Shown one piece after another: positions 25,317-34,623 of a stretch of 64,000 nt of DNA. Source of the stretch: Flavobacterium sp. ACN6 (lineage in GTDB: Bacteria; Bacteroidota; Bacteroidia; Flavobacteriales; Flavobacteriaceae). The translations under genes and the position numbers were made by a program. The stretch spans positions 186,001 to 250,000 of the forward strand of contig NZ_MRCQ01000004.1 of assembly GCF_002304005.1 (NCBI RefSeq). The letters run 5' to 3'. Below the pieces are notes generated by a model. It searched no databases, was not told the origin of the DNA, and saw nothing but the letters and a program-made list of their open reading frames with translations. The first letter of the stretch is position 1. Each line of letters opens with the position of its first letter.

Positions 25317-28300
25317 GTGAAAGTAAAAGGATTAAGTCTCGTATTTTTTGTATTTTTTATTTTTCAATCCTGCGGCAGAAAATCGGCTGCAGATTTCAAT
25401 TCCGATTTTTCACTATTTAAAGATTATATAACCAGTTTTACGGGCGGTATCGTTTCTTCGGATTCTGATATTCGCGTAGTTTTGGCTTTTGATAAAAATG
25501 AGTGGAAACCCAATCAGGAATTAGATAGTGATTTGTTTGATATTTCGCCAAGTGTGAGCGGAAAAGTTGTCGCGCTTTCGAGCAATACAATTGCTTTTAT
25601 TCCGGAGAAAAAACTAAAAATGGGAACAGAATATCAGGTTACTTTAAACCTAGATAAACTGACTGCAATTCCGAAAGAGAACGAAAAAGAACTTTCTAAA
25701 TTCAACTTCACCGTTAAAACGGTTAAACAGGATTTTACCATAAATACGGGAGATATCCAGTCGTATAGTAAAGAATATCAATATTTAAACTGTGTATTAA
25801 AAACGGCAGATAATATTGATCTTGAAACGGCGCAAAAGTTGGTAGAAGCCAAACAAAAAGGGAATAGTCTTAAAATTAAATTTGAAAAAGTAGCGGGGCC
25901 AGCTAAAGAATTTCGTTTTATAATTGATAGTATTCAACGTCTTGCAGATGCATCAAATCTAGAGATTATATATGACGGAAGTGATTTTGATATTGAACAG
26001 AAAGGACAAATCGATTTTCCGATTACAAGTGTCAACGAATTTAAAATTGTAAAAGTTGAGGTTCCAGATGGCAATAATCAATCGGTTTTAATTAATTTTT
26101 CTGAACCTCTTGAAAAAGGTCAGGATTTTGCAGGTTTAGTTTCGATTCAAAACACTAATAACTTGAAATTTTCTACTCAAGGAAATTTACTGAAAGTATA
26201 TTTTAAGAATGAAGCCACAGCTAAAAAAGAGCCGGTCGCTCCTGTAGTTGTACAAGAAGAACCTGCTTACGTGACCGTCGATTCTGCTGCAGTTGCGGTA
26301 GACTCTGCTTCGGTAGCTGTTGATACGGTTCAAACTGAAGATATTGTTGAAGTTGTTCCAGATGAAGAACCGGAGCAGGTTGTTACGGGCGAATTGCTTT
26401 TGGAAGTTTTTCAAGGAATTGAAAGCCAATACGGCAAAAAAATGGAAGCCAATTATAGTGAAAAGATTTCATTTGACCAGATAAAACCAAATGTTCGCTT
26501 TATTAAAAACGGAACAATTCTGCCAAGTTCAAATAATTTAAAATTAAACTTTGAAGCGGTAAACTTAAGTGCTGTTGATGTAAAAGTGTATAAGATTTAC
26601 AAAAATAATATTCTGCAGTTTTTACAATATAATGAATTAAACGGCGGGCAAAATCTCAAAAAAGTTGCACAGCCAATTGCCAAAACAACACTGAATTTAA
26701 AAGAAAGCACACTCGTAAATCTTGCCAAATGGAATACATATGCCTTGGATTTATCTAAAATTATAAAACCAGAACCAGGAGCAATTTACAGAGTGGAATT
26801 TGTATATAAAAAGAAATACTCTTTGTATAAATGCGAAACATCTGATGGCGAACAAGAGGAAGTTGAGGAAGAGGAAGTAGATGAAAATGACGTAAACTAC
26901 AGTGGAGATTCGTACGATGATTACTCGTACTATGATGATTATAACTGGAGAGAAAGCCAAGATCCTTGCAGTGGATCGTATTATTATAATGCTAGAATTG
27001 CGACCAATATTTTAGCTACAGATTTGGGTGTTATTGCCAAAAGAGGAGAAAACAAATCCTATTTATTTGCGGTAAATAATATTGTTACAACAGAGCCTAT
27101 TTCTAATGCAAGAGTCGATTTGTACAATTTCCAACAGCAAAAAATCGCAACTGAGGCGACAAGCAGTGAGGGAATTGCATCTTTTCAGCTGGATAAGTTC
27201 GCTTATTTTGCTATTGTTACTTTAGGGGATCAATCAACTTATGTGAAACTGGATGACGGACTTTCGCTGTCTGTGAGTAATTTTGATGTTGCTGGGGAGA
27301 CTTTACAAAAAGGGTTGAAAGGATTTATTTATGGAGAAAGAGGCGTGTGGCGTCCAGGAGATAATTTGTATTTGTCTTTTATTTTAAATGATGCGGCAAA
27401 TAAACTTCCGAAATCGCATCCAATTAAATTTAGATTGAATGATCCGAACGGAAAAACAGTTTACCAGACGGTTCAAAAAACAAACGATTTAAATCATTAC
27501 GCTTTTATAGTTCCAACAAGTACAGAAGCACCAACAGGAAATTGGGAAGCAATGGTTAGCGTTGGAGGTGCTAAATTTTATAAAAGCATTAAAATAGAAA
27601 CGATCAAACCGAATCGTTTAAAAATCAAAAATACGTTTACAAGAAAGACACTTTCGTCTTCGTATCCTAATACAGACAATCTTGAAGTAACTTGGCTTCA
27701 TGGTGCGATTGCTAAGAATTTAAATGTAGAAATGCAGGCTAAATTCTCGCAGCAAACTACCACTTTTAAAGGTTATGAAAAATTTACTTTTGATGATTTA
27801 GTACGTCAGTTTAGTACAGAAGAAATTAATGTTTTCTCTGGGAAATTAAATGAAAGCGGAAAAGCATCAGTAAATATTCAGCCAAGACTGCAAGGTCAGG
27901 CTCCGGGAATGTTACGCGCTTCATTCATTACAAAAGTGTATGAAGAAGGCGGGGATTTTAGTACCGATGTTATGTCGACGACTTATTCTCCTTATAAAAC
28001 GTATGTAGGTATAAAATCGCCAGAGCTCAACAAATACAATATGCTTGAAACCAGAGCATCAAATCGTTTTGATGTCGTTACGGTTGATGAAAACGGAAGA
28101 CCAAAATCCGTTCGAAATCTGGAAGTGAGAATTTACAAAGTAGACTGGCGCTGGTGGTGGGATTCGTCAAGTGATAATTTATCGAATTATAATTCTTCGA
28201 ATGCAACAACTTCTTATAAAACCAAAACGATCAGCACCGATTCAAGCGGAAGAGGAAGTTTTGAATTTTCTTTGAGTGATGAAGAATGGGGACGTTATTT

Positions 28301-31001
28301 AATTCGTGTTGAAGATACAGATGAAGGGCATGCAACAGCATTGACTGTAAATATCGATTGGCCGGTCTGGTCAGGAAAAACTAGAAATAGAGATGCTTCT
28401 ACAGCCAACATGTTAGTTTTTTCTACAGATAAAAAAAATTATGCTGTGGGAGAAAAAGCGCAGATTTCTTTTCCTTCAAGTGAGGGCGGACGTGCTTTGA
28501 TTTCGGTTGAAAACGGATCTCGAGTAATTCAGACCATTTGGGCAGAAACTAAAAATGGTGAAACAAAAGTCGAAGTTCCGATTACGGGAGCGATGGCACC
28601 AAATGTCTATTTTAATATCACATTATTACAGCCTCACGCTTCAACGAAAAACGATTCGCCTATTCGTATGTACGGAATTGTTCCGATTGAAGTTGTCGAT
28701 AAAAACACCATTTTGGCACCAACAATTAATATGCCCGATGTTTTAAGACCAGAACAGCCTTTTACGGTAAAAGTGGGCGAGAAATCTGGTAAAGAAATGA
28801 CGTATACCATTGCCGTTGTCGATGAAGGACTTTTGGATTTAACACGTTTTAAAACACCAAATGCATGGGACAGCTTCTATGTTCGCGAAGCTTTGGGAGT
28901 AAAAACCTGGGATATTTATGATGATGTAATAGGTGCGTATGGCGGAAAAATAAATCAGATTTTTAGCATTGGTGGTGATCAGGATTTAGGCGGCGGAAAA
29001 GCTAAAAAGGCAAATCGTTTTAAACCAGTTGTGTTGTATTATGGTCCGTTCAAATTAGAAAAAGGACAGACGAAATCTCATGAATTAAAACTTCCAAAAT
29101 ATATTGGTTCTGTTAGAACAATGGTAGTTGCGGGAGACGCAGCGACAAGTGCCTATGGAAGTGTAGAAAAAGCAACTCAGGTTAAGAGCCCGTTAATGGT
29201 TTTGGCTTCATTGCCGAGAAAAATTTCGCCATCAGAAAAAGTAACGCTTCCGGTAACTATTTTTGCTACTGAAAGCAAAATTAAAAATGTTTCAATTCAG
29301 ATAAAAACCAGCAACGGATTGAAAGTAATGGGAAGTGCCGTTCAGAGATTGAACTTCTCTCAGCCAGACGAAAAAATGGCGTATTTTAATTTGGTTGTAG
29401 GTGCAGCAACGGGAATAGCAAAAGTGCAGGTTATTGCAACTTCTGGGAGTGAGAAATCAGTTTACGATGTCGAAATTGATATGACGAACCCAAATCCAGT
29501 TACGAGTACCTATACAGATGTTGTTCTGGCGCCAAACAGTTCGAAAACACTTTCGTGGAAAACGTTTGGTGTTGCTGGAAGCAATAAAGCAAGATTGGAA
29601 GTTTCGTCTATGCCGTCAATGAATTTAAACGGAAGACTTCAATTTTTAATCCAATATCCGCATGGTTGTGTGGAGCAGACTACATCGTCAGTTTTCCCGC
29701 AATTGTTCTTAAGTGATGTTGCTGATATTGATGCGAAACGCAAAGATATTATTCAAAAGAATATTGCAGCTGGAATTGCAAGATTAGGAAACTTCCAATT
29801 GTCAAACGGTGGATTACCATACTGGCAGGGGAATGCAATTGCTGATGATTGGGGAAGTTCATACGCTGGACATTTCTTGATCGAAGCAGAGAAAAAAGGT
29901 TATGTACTGCCAATTAATTTCAAATCAAAATGGTTGTCCTATCAGCAAAAAGAAGCCAAACAATGGCGTTTTGAACCTAAATATGGTAATGACTTGGCTC
30001 AGGCTTATAGATTATATACTTTAGCTTTAGCTGGAAATGCTGATTTATCATCAATGAACAGATTGCGAGAAACAAAAGGCATTTCGAACGAAAGTATGCT
30101 GCGTTTGGCGGCTGCTTATGTTCTAGCTGGACAAAAATCGGCAGGACAAAGTTTGTTTTTGAAAACCAATATTGATGGCAGTTCAGATGGATATAGCTAC
30201 TACTATTACGGTTCAAACGAAAGAAATAGAGCAATGGCTTTGGAAACCATGCTGCTTTTAGGACAAAAACAAAAAGCATTTGCAATGGCTTCAAAATTAG
30301 CCAAAGAAATGTCGGCTAATCAGTGGATGAGTACACAGACAACTGCTTATTGCTTATATTCTATGTCGAAATTTGCTATTAGTAACGGTCCAAAAGGAAT
30401 CAATCTTCAGTTTAGTAAAAATGGCAAGGGAGAAACTATAAATACTCAAAAAACAGTTGCTGATCGCAGTTTGTCTGTCGCCTCTGGAACAAACAGTATT
30501 ACATTAAAAAACAATAAAAATAACACGATTTATGTCCGTGTACTGAACACAGGTATATTGCCGATCGGGGAGGAAAATGCTGTTCAAAATGATGTTTCGG
30601 CCAACATTGTTTTCAAAAACAGAAAAGGAAGTGTTATCAATGTTTCTAAAATTACTCAAGGAACTGAGTTTGTGGCCGAAGTTACGATCAAAAATCAAAG
30701 AGGAGAAAGTGTTCAGAATGTAGCTTTATCGCAAATTCTGCCTTCAGGATTTGAAATTGTAAATACGCGTTTTACAGATTACGGAGACGCAGTAAATAAT
30801 ATTGCCGATTATATTGATATTCGCGACGATAGAACCAATTTCTATTTTGGAATGAAAGCAAGAGAAACCAAAGTCTTTAGAATTCTGTTAAATGCGTCAT
30901 ATTTAGGAAATTATTATTTACCTGGTTTGCAATGCGAAGCAATGTATGATAATACGTTCTTAGCCAGAACAAAAGGATTCTGGGTTGAGGTTGTGAAATA
31001 A
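25317..31001 (+). CDS. Bacterial alpha-2-macroglobulin family lipoprotein
   Basis: 1894 residues starting at GTG (25317). The N-terminus is a lipoprotein signal ending in FIFQSC, so the protein should be anchored in the periplasm. The order is: MG-type beta domains; an acidic Tyr/Asp-rich insert at about 515-550 (VEEEEVDENDVNYSGD); the MG2-like region with GERGVWRPGDNLYLSF; the A2M domain around 1200-1330; and the thioester region with GCVEQ (Cys1451, Gln1454). The helical A2M complement-like domain follows (GGLPYWQGN). An intact C-x-E-Q thioester means it can trap proteases covalently. The gene precedes pbpC, the classic partner, suggesting a periplasmic guard that works with cell-wall repair. 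Confidence 0.92.
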   Translation: MKVKGLSLVFFVFFIFQSCGRKSAADFNSDFSLFKDYITSFTGGIVSSDSDIRVVLAFDKNEWKPNQELDSDLFDISPSVSGKVVALSSNTIAFIPEKKLKMGTEYQVTLNLDKLTAIPKENEKELSKFNFTVKTVKQDFTINTGDIQSYSKEYQYLNCVLKTADNIDLETAQKLVEAKQKGNSLKIKFEKVAGPAKEFRFIIDSIQRLADASNLEIIYDGSDFDIEQKGQIDFPITSVNEFKIVKVEVPDGNNQSVLINFSEPLEKGQDFAGLVSIQNTNNLKFSTQGNLLKVYFKNEATAKKEPVAPVVVQEEPAYVTVDSAAVAVDSASVAVDTVQTEDIVEVVPDEEPEQVVTGELLLEVFQGIESQYGKKMEANYSEKISFDQIKPNVRFIKNGTILPSSNNLKLNFEAVNLSAVDVKVYKIYKNNILQFLQYNELNGGQNLKKVAQPIAKTTLNLKESTLVNLAKWNTYALDLSKIIKPEPGAIYRVEFVYKKKYSLYKCETSDGEQEEVEEEEVDENDVNYSGDSYDDYSYYDDYNWRESQDPCSGSYYYNARIATNILATDLGVIAKRGENKSYLFAVNNIVTTEPISNARVDLYNFQQQKIATEATSSEGIASFQLDKFAYFAIVTLGDQSTYVKLDDGLSLSVSNFDVAGETLQKGLKGFIYGERGVWRPGDNLYLSFILNDAANKLPKSHPIKFRLNDPNGKTVYQTVQKTNDLNHYAFIVPTSTEAPTGNWEAMVSVGGAKFYKSIKIETIKPNRLKIKNTFTRKTLSSSYPNTDNLEVTWLHGAIAKNLNVEMQAKFSQQTTTFKGYEKFTFDDLVRQFSTEEINVFSGKLNESGKASVNIQPRLQGQAPGMLRASFITKVYEEGGDFSTDVMSTTYSPYKTYVGIKSPELNKYNMLETRASNRFDVVTVDENGRPKSVRNLEVRIYKVDWRWWWDSSSDNLSNYNSSNATTSYKTKTISTDSSGRGSFEFSLSDEEWGRYLIRVEDTDEGHATALTVNIDWPVWSGKTRNRDASTANMLVFSTDKKNYAVGEKAQISFPSSEGGRALISVENGSRVIQTIWAETKNGETKVEVPITGAMAPNVYFNITLLQPHASTKNDSPIRMYGIVPIEVVDKNTILAPTINMPDVLRPEQPFTVKVGEKSGKEMTYTIAVVDEGLLDLTRFKTPNAWDSFYVREALGVKTWDIYDDVIGAYGGKINQIFSIGGDQDLGGGKAKKANRFKPVVLYYGPFKLEKGQTKSHELKLPKYIGSVRTMVVAGDAATSAYGSVEKATQVKSPLMVLASLPRKISPSEKVTLPVTIFATESKIKNVSIQIKTSNGLKVMGSAVQRLNFSQPDEKMAYFNLVVGAATGIAKVQVIATSGSEKSVYDVEIDMTNPNPVTSTYTDVVLAPNSSKTLSWKTFGVAGSNKARLEVSSMPSMNLNGRLQFLIQYPHGCVEQTTSSVFPQLFLSDVADIDAKRKDIIQKNIAAGIARLGNFQLSNGGLPYWQGNAIADDWGSSYAGHFLIEAEKKGYVLPINFKSKWLSYQQKEAKQWRFEPKYGNDLAQAYRLYTLALAGNADLSSMNRLRETKGISNESMLRLAAAYVLAGQKSAGQSLFLKTNIDGSSDGYSYYYYGSNERNRAMALETMLLLGQKQKAFAMASKLAKEMSANQWMSTQTTAYCLYSMSKFAISNGPKGINLQFSKNGKGETINTQKTVADRSLSVASGTNSITLKNNKNNTIYVRVLNTGILPIGEENAVQNDVSANIVFKNRKGSVINVSKITQGTEFVAEVTIKNQRGESVQNVALSQILPSGFEIVNTRFTDYGDAVNNIADYIDIRDDRTNFYFGMKARETKVFRILLNASYLGNYYLPGLQCEAMYDNTFLARTKGFWVEVVK

Positions 31002-31008
31002 TTTTTTT

Positions 31009-31152
31009 TAGCCACAGATTACACAGATTATCACAGATTTTTTTTTAATCCTTTAATCTCTGGCAAAAAATCTTTGTGATAAAAGGTATCCCGCAGATTT
31101 TGCAGATCAAACAGATAAAAATAAAATCTGCCAAATCTGCGAAATCTGCGAG
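31009..31152. repeat. CACAGATT/CTGCGA repeat block between A2M and pbpC genes
   Basis: The left part repeats CACAGATTA-type units (GCCACAGATTACACAGATTA). The right part is an imperfect inverted repeat: CGCAGATTTTGCAGAT (31092-31107) against AATCTGCGAAATCTGCG (31134-31150). It resembles the inverted repeat at 18512-18581 in design: short words repeated so that the two halves pair. It is followed by phrase-like sequence (31159-31200: ACTTAGCGAACTTAGCG and CGCCTTTGCGG) up to the pbpC start. Confidence 0.6.
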
Positions 31153-31206
31153 AAAAAAACTTAGCGAACTTAGCGATAACTTAGCGCCTTTGCGGTAAAA
31201 CAATTA

Positions 31207-33585
31207 GTGTTGAAAAATAAATTAAAAGCGTTTTTCCAACGCATTCTAAACTGGATAAAAAGAAACAAAATAAAATCAGCAATTGCATTTGTGCTCTTGC
31301 TGATTTACTATTTTTCGATACCCCGAACTTTATTTAAAGAACCCTATTCAACCGTTATTGAAAGTAAGGACGGAGAACTGCTTGGCGCTAAAATTGCCCG
31401 CGACGGACAATGGCGTTTTCCGTCACAGGACAGTGTTCCAGATAAATTCAAAAAGTGCATTGTTTATTTTGAAGACGAATACTTCTACAAACATCCGGGA
31501 TTTAATCCAGGTGCAATGGTAAATGCTTTTAAGCAAAACAGAAAAGCAGGTAAAGTAGTGAGAGGCGGAAGTACACTTACGCAGCAAGTCATTCGCTTAT
31601 CCAGAAAAGGAAAGAAGAGAACTTATTTTGAAAAGCTGATTGAAATCATCCTTTCAACCCGATTAGAATTGGGATACTCTAAAGACGAAATTCTCGAAAT
31701 GTATGCCGCTCATGCGCCTTTTGGAGGAAATGTCGTCGGGCTGGAAATGGCTTCATGGCGTTATTTTGGCGTACAGTCCAATCAGTTATCTTGGGCTGAA
31801 AATGCAGTTTTAGCAGTTTTACCCAATACACCAAGTTTGATTTATCCCGGCAAAAATCAGATTAAATTATTAAATAAACGAAACAGACTTTTATTAAAAT
31901 TGCATCAGGAAGGAATTATTGATAAGCAGACTTATGAACTTTCAATAGAAGAACCTTTACCCCAAAAACCGTACGATCTGCCGCAAATTGCGCCGCATTT
32001 ATTGCAAAGAGTGGCAAAAAATGAAGAAGGGACCCGAGTAAAAACAACATTAGATTATGCACTGCAGAATAGAGTAAATCAAATTGCGAGGTATTATTAC
32101 AATCAACATAAGCAGAATGAAGTTCATAACTTAGCTATTTTGGTGATTGATGTGCAGAATAGGAACATAATGAGTTATGTTGGCAATGCACCAACAGACA
32201 AAGACCATCAAAAAGACGTTGATATTATTGATGCTCCAAGAAGTACGGGAAGTATCTTGAAACCGCTTTTATACGGCGCAATGCTGGATGATGGTGAAAT
32301 ATTGCCTAACACTTTAATTGCCGATATTCCAACGCAGATTTCGGGATATACACCGCAAAACTTTAATCTCACTTTTGATGGCGCAGTTCCGGCACATCGA
32401 GCTTTGTCGCGTTCTTTGAATATCCCAGCAGTTTTAATGCTTCAGGATTTTGGAGTGAATAAGTTTTACGAAGAGCTTCAAAATTTTAAATTAAAAAACA
32501 TTAATAAAACACCTGATCACTACGGTTTGTCACTTATTTTGGGCGGTGCCGAAAGTAATTTGTGGGATTTATGCAGAACGTATGCAAATCTATCTTCGAC
32601 ATTAAATTATTATACTAAAAATCAATCTAAATATAGAACGGGAGAGTTTACGGAATTAAATTATAAAAATGATTTTAAACCAGATTTCGGTTCAGAAACC
32701 AATCAGAAAAATATTTTGGGTGCGGGCTCAATTTGGCTGACTTATAATGCAATGGAAGAAGTAAACAGGCCGGAAGGAGATGAAGCTTGGAAGTTTTATG
32801 ACAGTTCCTTAAAAATTGCATGGAAAACAGGAACAAGTTTCGGGAATCGTGATGCATGGGCAATTGGCACCAATTCAAGATACGTAGTCGGAATTTGGGT
32901 TGGAAATGCAACTGGAGAAGGAAGGCCAACGCTTACCGGCGTGACAAGTGCAGCGCCAATTTTGTTTGATGTTTTTAATTTACTGCCTAGACAACGATGG
33001 TTTGATACGCCTTTTAAGGATTTAGAAGAAGTCGAGGTCTGCCGTTTAAGCGGATATCTGGCAAAGGAAAACTGTCCAAAAATAAAACAATGGGTTTCTA
33101 AAAAAGGAAAATCGACAAAGGTTTGTCCGTATCATAAAACAATTCATGTAGATAAAACAGAACAATTTCAGGTAAACAGCAGCTGCGAGAGTGTCGAAAA
33201 TATTGTGACTAAAAATTGGTTTGTTCTTCCTCCTGTAATGGCTTGGTATTATAAAAGCCAGCACATTGAATATCTGCCTCTACCACCATTTAAAGATGGC
33301 TGTGAGGGAACACAAGCCACAACAATGGATTTTATTTATCCAAAAGCAAACAGCAAAATTTATTTGACTAAAGATTTTAATAGCAAAGTACAGCCTGTAA
33401 TCTTAAAAGTAGCTTATTCTGAAAGGGACAAAGAACTATTTTGGTATGTTGATGACGTTTATAAGGCCACAACAAAAACCTTTCATGAACTGCCAATTAC
33501 GCCAACAAAAGGAATACACTATATCACGGTTGTAGATGCTTCAGGGAATGAAATTAGGAGAAGAATTGAGATTGTGAGAGAGTAG
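31207..33585 (+). CDS. pbpC: Penicillin-binding protein 1C
   Basis: 792 residues, start GTG (31207) or TTG (31210); no ATG is near. A single membrane anchor lies at about 23-37. The glycosyltransferase domain carries FEDEYFYKHPGFNP (catalytic Glu89) and GGSTLTQQ (120-127). The transpeptidase domain has S349-x-x-K352 (RSTGSILKP), SLN (403-405) and KTG (540-542). A C-terminal PBP1C-specific domain follows, with Cys-containing loops (GYLAKENCPKIKQWV). Both active sites are complete. PBP1C together with the upstream alpha-2-macroglobulin is a conserved pair; the two genes are 205 bases apart with repeats between. Confidence 0.94.
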   Translation: MLKNKLKAFFQRILNWIKRNKIKSAIAFVLLLIYYFSIPRTLFKEPYSTVIESKDGELLGAKIARDGQWRFPSQDSVPDKFKKCIVYFEDEYFYKHPGFNPGAMVNAFKQNRKAGKVVRGGSTLTQQVIRLSRKGKKRTYFEKLIEIILSTRLELGYSKDEILEMYAAHAPFGGNVVGLEMASWRYFGVQSNQLSWAENAVLAVLPNTPSLIYPGKNQIKLLNKRNRLLLKLHQEGIIDKQTYELSIEEPLPQKPYDLPQIAPHLLQRVAKNEEGTRVKTTLDYALQNRVNQIARYYYNQHKQNEVHNLAILVIDVQNRNIMSYVGNAPTDKDHQKDVDIIDAPRSTGSILKPLLYGAMLDDGEILPNTLIADIPTQISGYTPQNFNLTFDGAVPAHRALSRSLNIPAVLMLQDFGVNKFYEELQNFKLKNINKTPDHYGLSLILGGAESNLWDLCRTYANLSSTLNYYTKNQSKYRTGEFTELNYKNDFKPDFGSETNQKNILGAGSIWLTYNAMEEVNRPEGDEAWKFYDSSLKIAWKTGTSFGNRDAWAIGTNSRYVVGIWVGNATGEGRPTLTGVTSAAPILFDVFNLLPRQRWFDTPFKDLEEVEVCRLSGYLAKENCPKIKQWVSKKGKSTKVCPYHKTIHVDKTEQFQVNSSCESVENIVTKNWFVLPPVMAWYYKSQHIEYLPLPPFKDGCEGTQATTMDFIYPKANSKIYLTKDFNSKVQPVILKVAYSERDKELFWYVDDVYKATTKTFHELPITPTKGIHYITVVDASGNEIRRRIEIVRE

Positions 33586-33591
33586 AACCGG

Positions 33592-34452
33592 TCAATATTT
33601 GAAATTTAAACGAAGATTTTCGTTATTTGAAAATCTTATGGTAGCTCCAAATATAAAGCCTTTAATTTCAGGAATGTTTTCTTGATTAAAAGGAACAGAA
33701 TAACCTATTCCCAAGTCCATCAAGTTTATTAGCGTGATTCCAGCGAGTGCGTAGGCATTTTTATGCGAACCTCCAATTTTTGCAAAAAGCCACTCTCTAG
33801 ATAGATATAAATGAAAGTCTGGTAATCCATAAGTTTTGCTATCATAACGTGTAATTCCGTAACCTAGACCAACAAGTAATTTATTGTCATTTTGACAAGC
33901 TAAGCAAAACTCTAAACCACCTGTAAACTGACTTTTTGCTGCTATCGAATATGAAATGTAAAAAGCAGGACTCATGTCGATATCTTCGCTGTTAAAAGAG
34001 TTTTTGTCAGAGGGAAATTTAACAGGTTTCAATAACTCTTTGCGATAGTCTCGTGGAGAGATATTTTTGGATTTAATAAGTTTTCCATCTTCGCTATACC
34101 ATTTTGCATTGCCTATCGCGGAGTATTCGTTCAAGTTCTTGGTGCCAGCTAGATATCCTTGAAATTGTAACTGATTGTTTTTTACGTAATAATCTTTAAC
34201 AGGAAAAACGTAAAAAGGATTAGAAAAATTATCTTTTTTTATAGAATAACCTAAAGCGTCTTCCGTTTTAATTTCTTTCTGAGAAATTCGATAATAAACA
34301 GCAAGTTCTTTACGCTCTCTGTTCCAGTATTTGTCAAAATAAATAGTGTCATTTTGGGATGTCACTTTAGAAGAAAACAAAAAAAGGATGTAAAAAAAGT
34401 AATAGAGATTTTTTTTTTGGCTTAAGTAAAGTCTTTTGTCTGGCGTTAGCAT
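33592..34452 (-). CDS. Exported protein of unknown function with C-terminal barrel-like region
   Basis: 286 residues if started at 34452 (MLTPDKRLYLSQKKNLYYFFYILFLFSSKVTSQ, an unusual signal sequence with a basic N-region); a start at 34485 adds 11. The middle holds strands resembling antitoxin/MORN-type text repeats (AIGNAKWYSEDGKLIKSKNISP). The C-terminal half alternates short hydrophobic strands (GGLEFCLAC, LLVGLGYGITRYD, YALAGITLINLMDLGIGYSV, GFIFGATIRFS) and ends in LNFKY, as in small outer-membrane barrels. No family is recognised. It converges with pbpC, 6 bases from its stop codon. Confidence 0.6.
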   Translation of the reverse strand: MLTPDKRLYLSQKKNLYYFFYILFLFSSKVTSQNDTIYFDKYWNRERKELAVYYRISQKEIKTEDALGYSIKKDNFSNPFYVFPVKDYYVKNNQLQFQGYLAGTKNLNEYSAIGNAKWYSEDGKLIKSKNISPRDYRKELLKPVKFPSDKNSFNSEDIDMSPAFYISYSIAAKSQFTGGLEFCLACQNDNKLLVGLGYGITRYDSKTYGLPDFHLYLSREWLFAKIGGSHKNAYALAGITLINLMDLGIGYSVPFNQENIPEIKGFIFGATIRFSNNENLRLNFKY

Positions 34453-34583
34453 GTAATTTTTCGAATTAATAATTAACAATTCCATGTAAACCTACTTAAA
34501 CACTTTTTTGGATATGGTAATTAAAAGTTTTTTTTATGCCGCTATAAGACTAAAAACAATCATAAAATTTAATTTAAAAGCAC

Positions 34584-34620
34584 AAAAAAACCGCCAATCT
34601 CACGAAAGGCGGTTTTTTGT
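34584..34620 (-). terminator. Intrinsic terminator of rng
   Basis: AAACCGCC and GGCGGTTT form the stem; the minus strand is followed by a run of T. It lies directly after the rng stop codon. Confidence 0.85.
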
Positions 34621-34623
34621 TTT

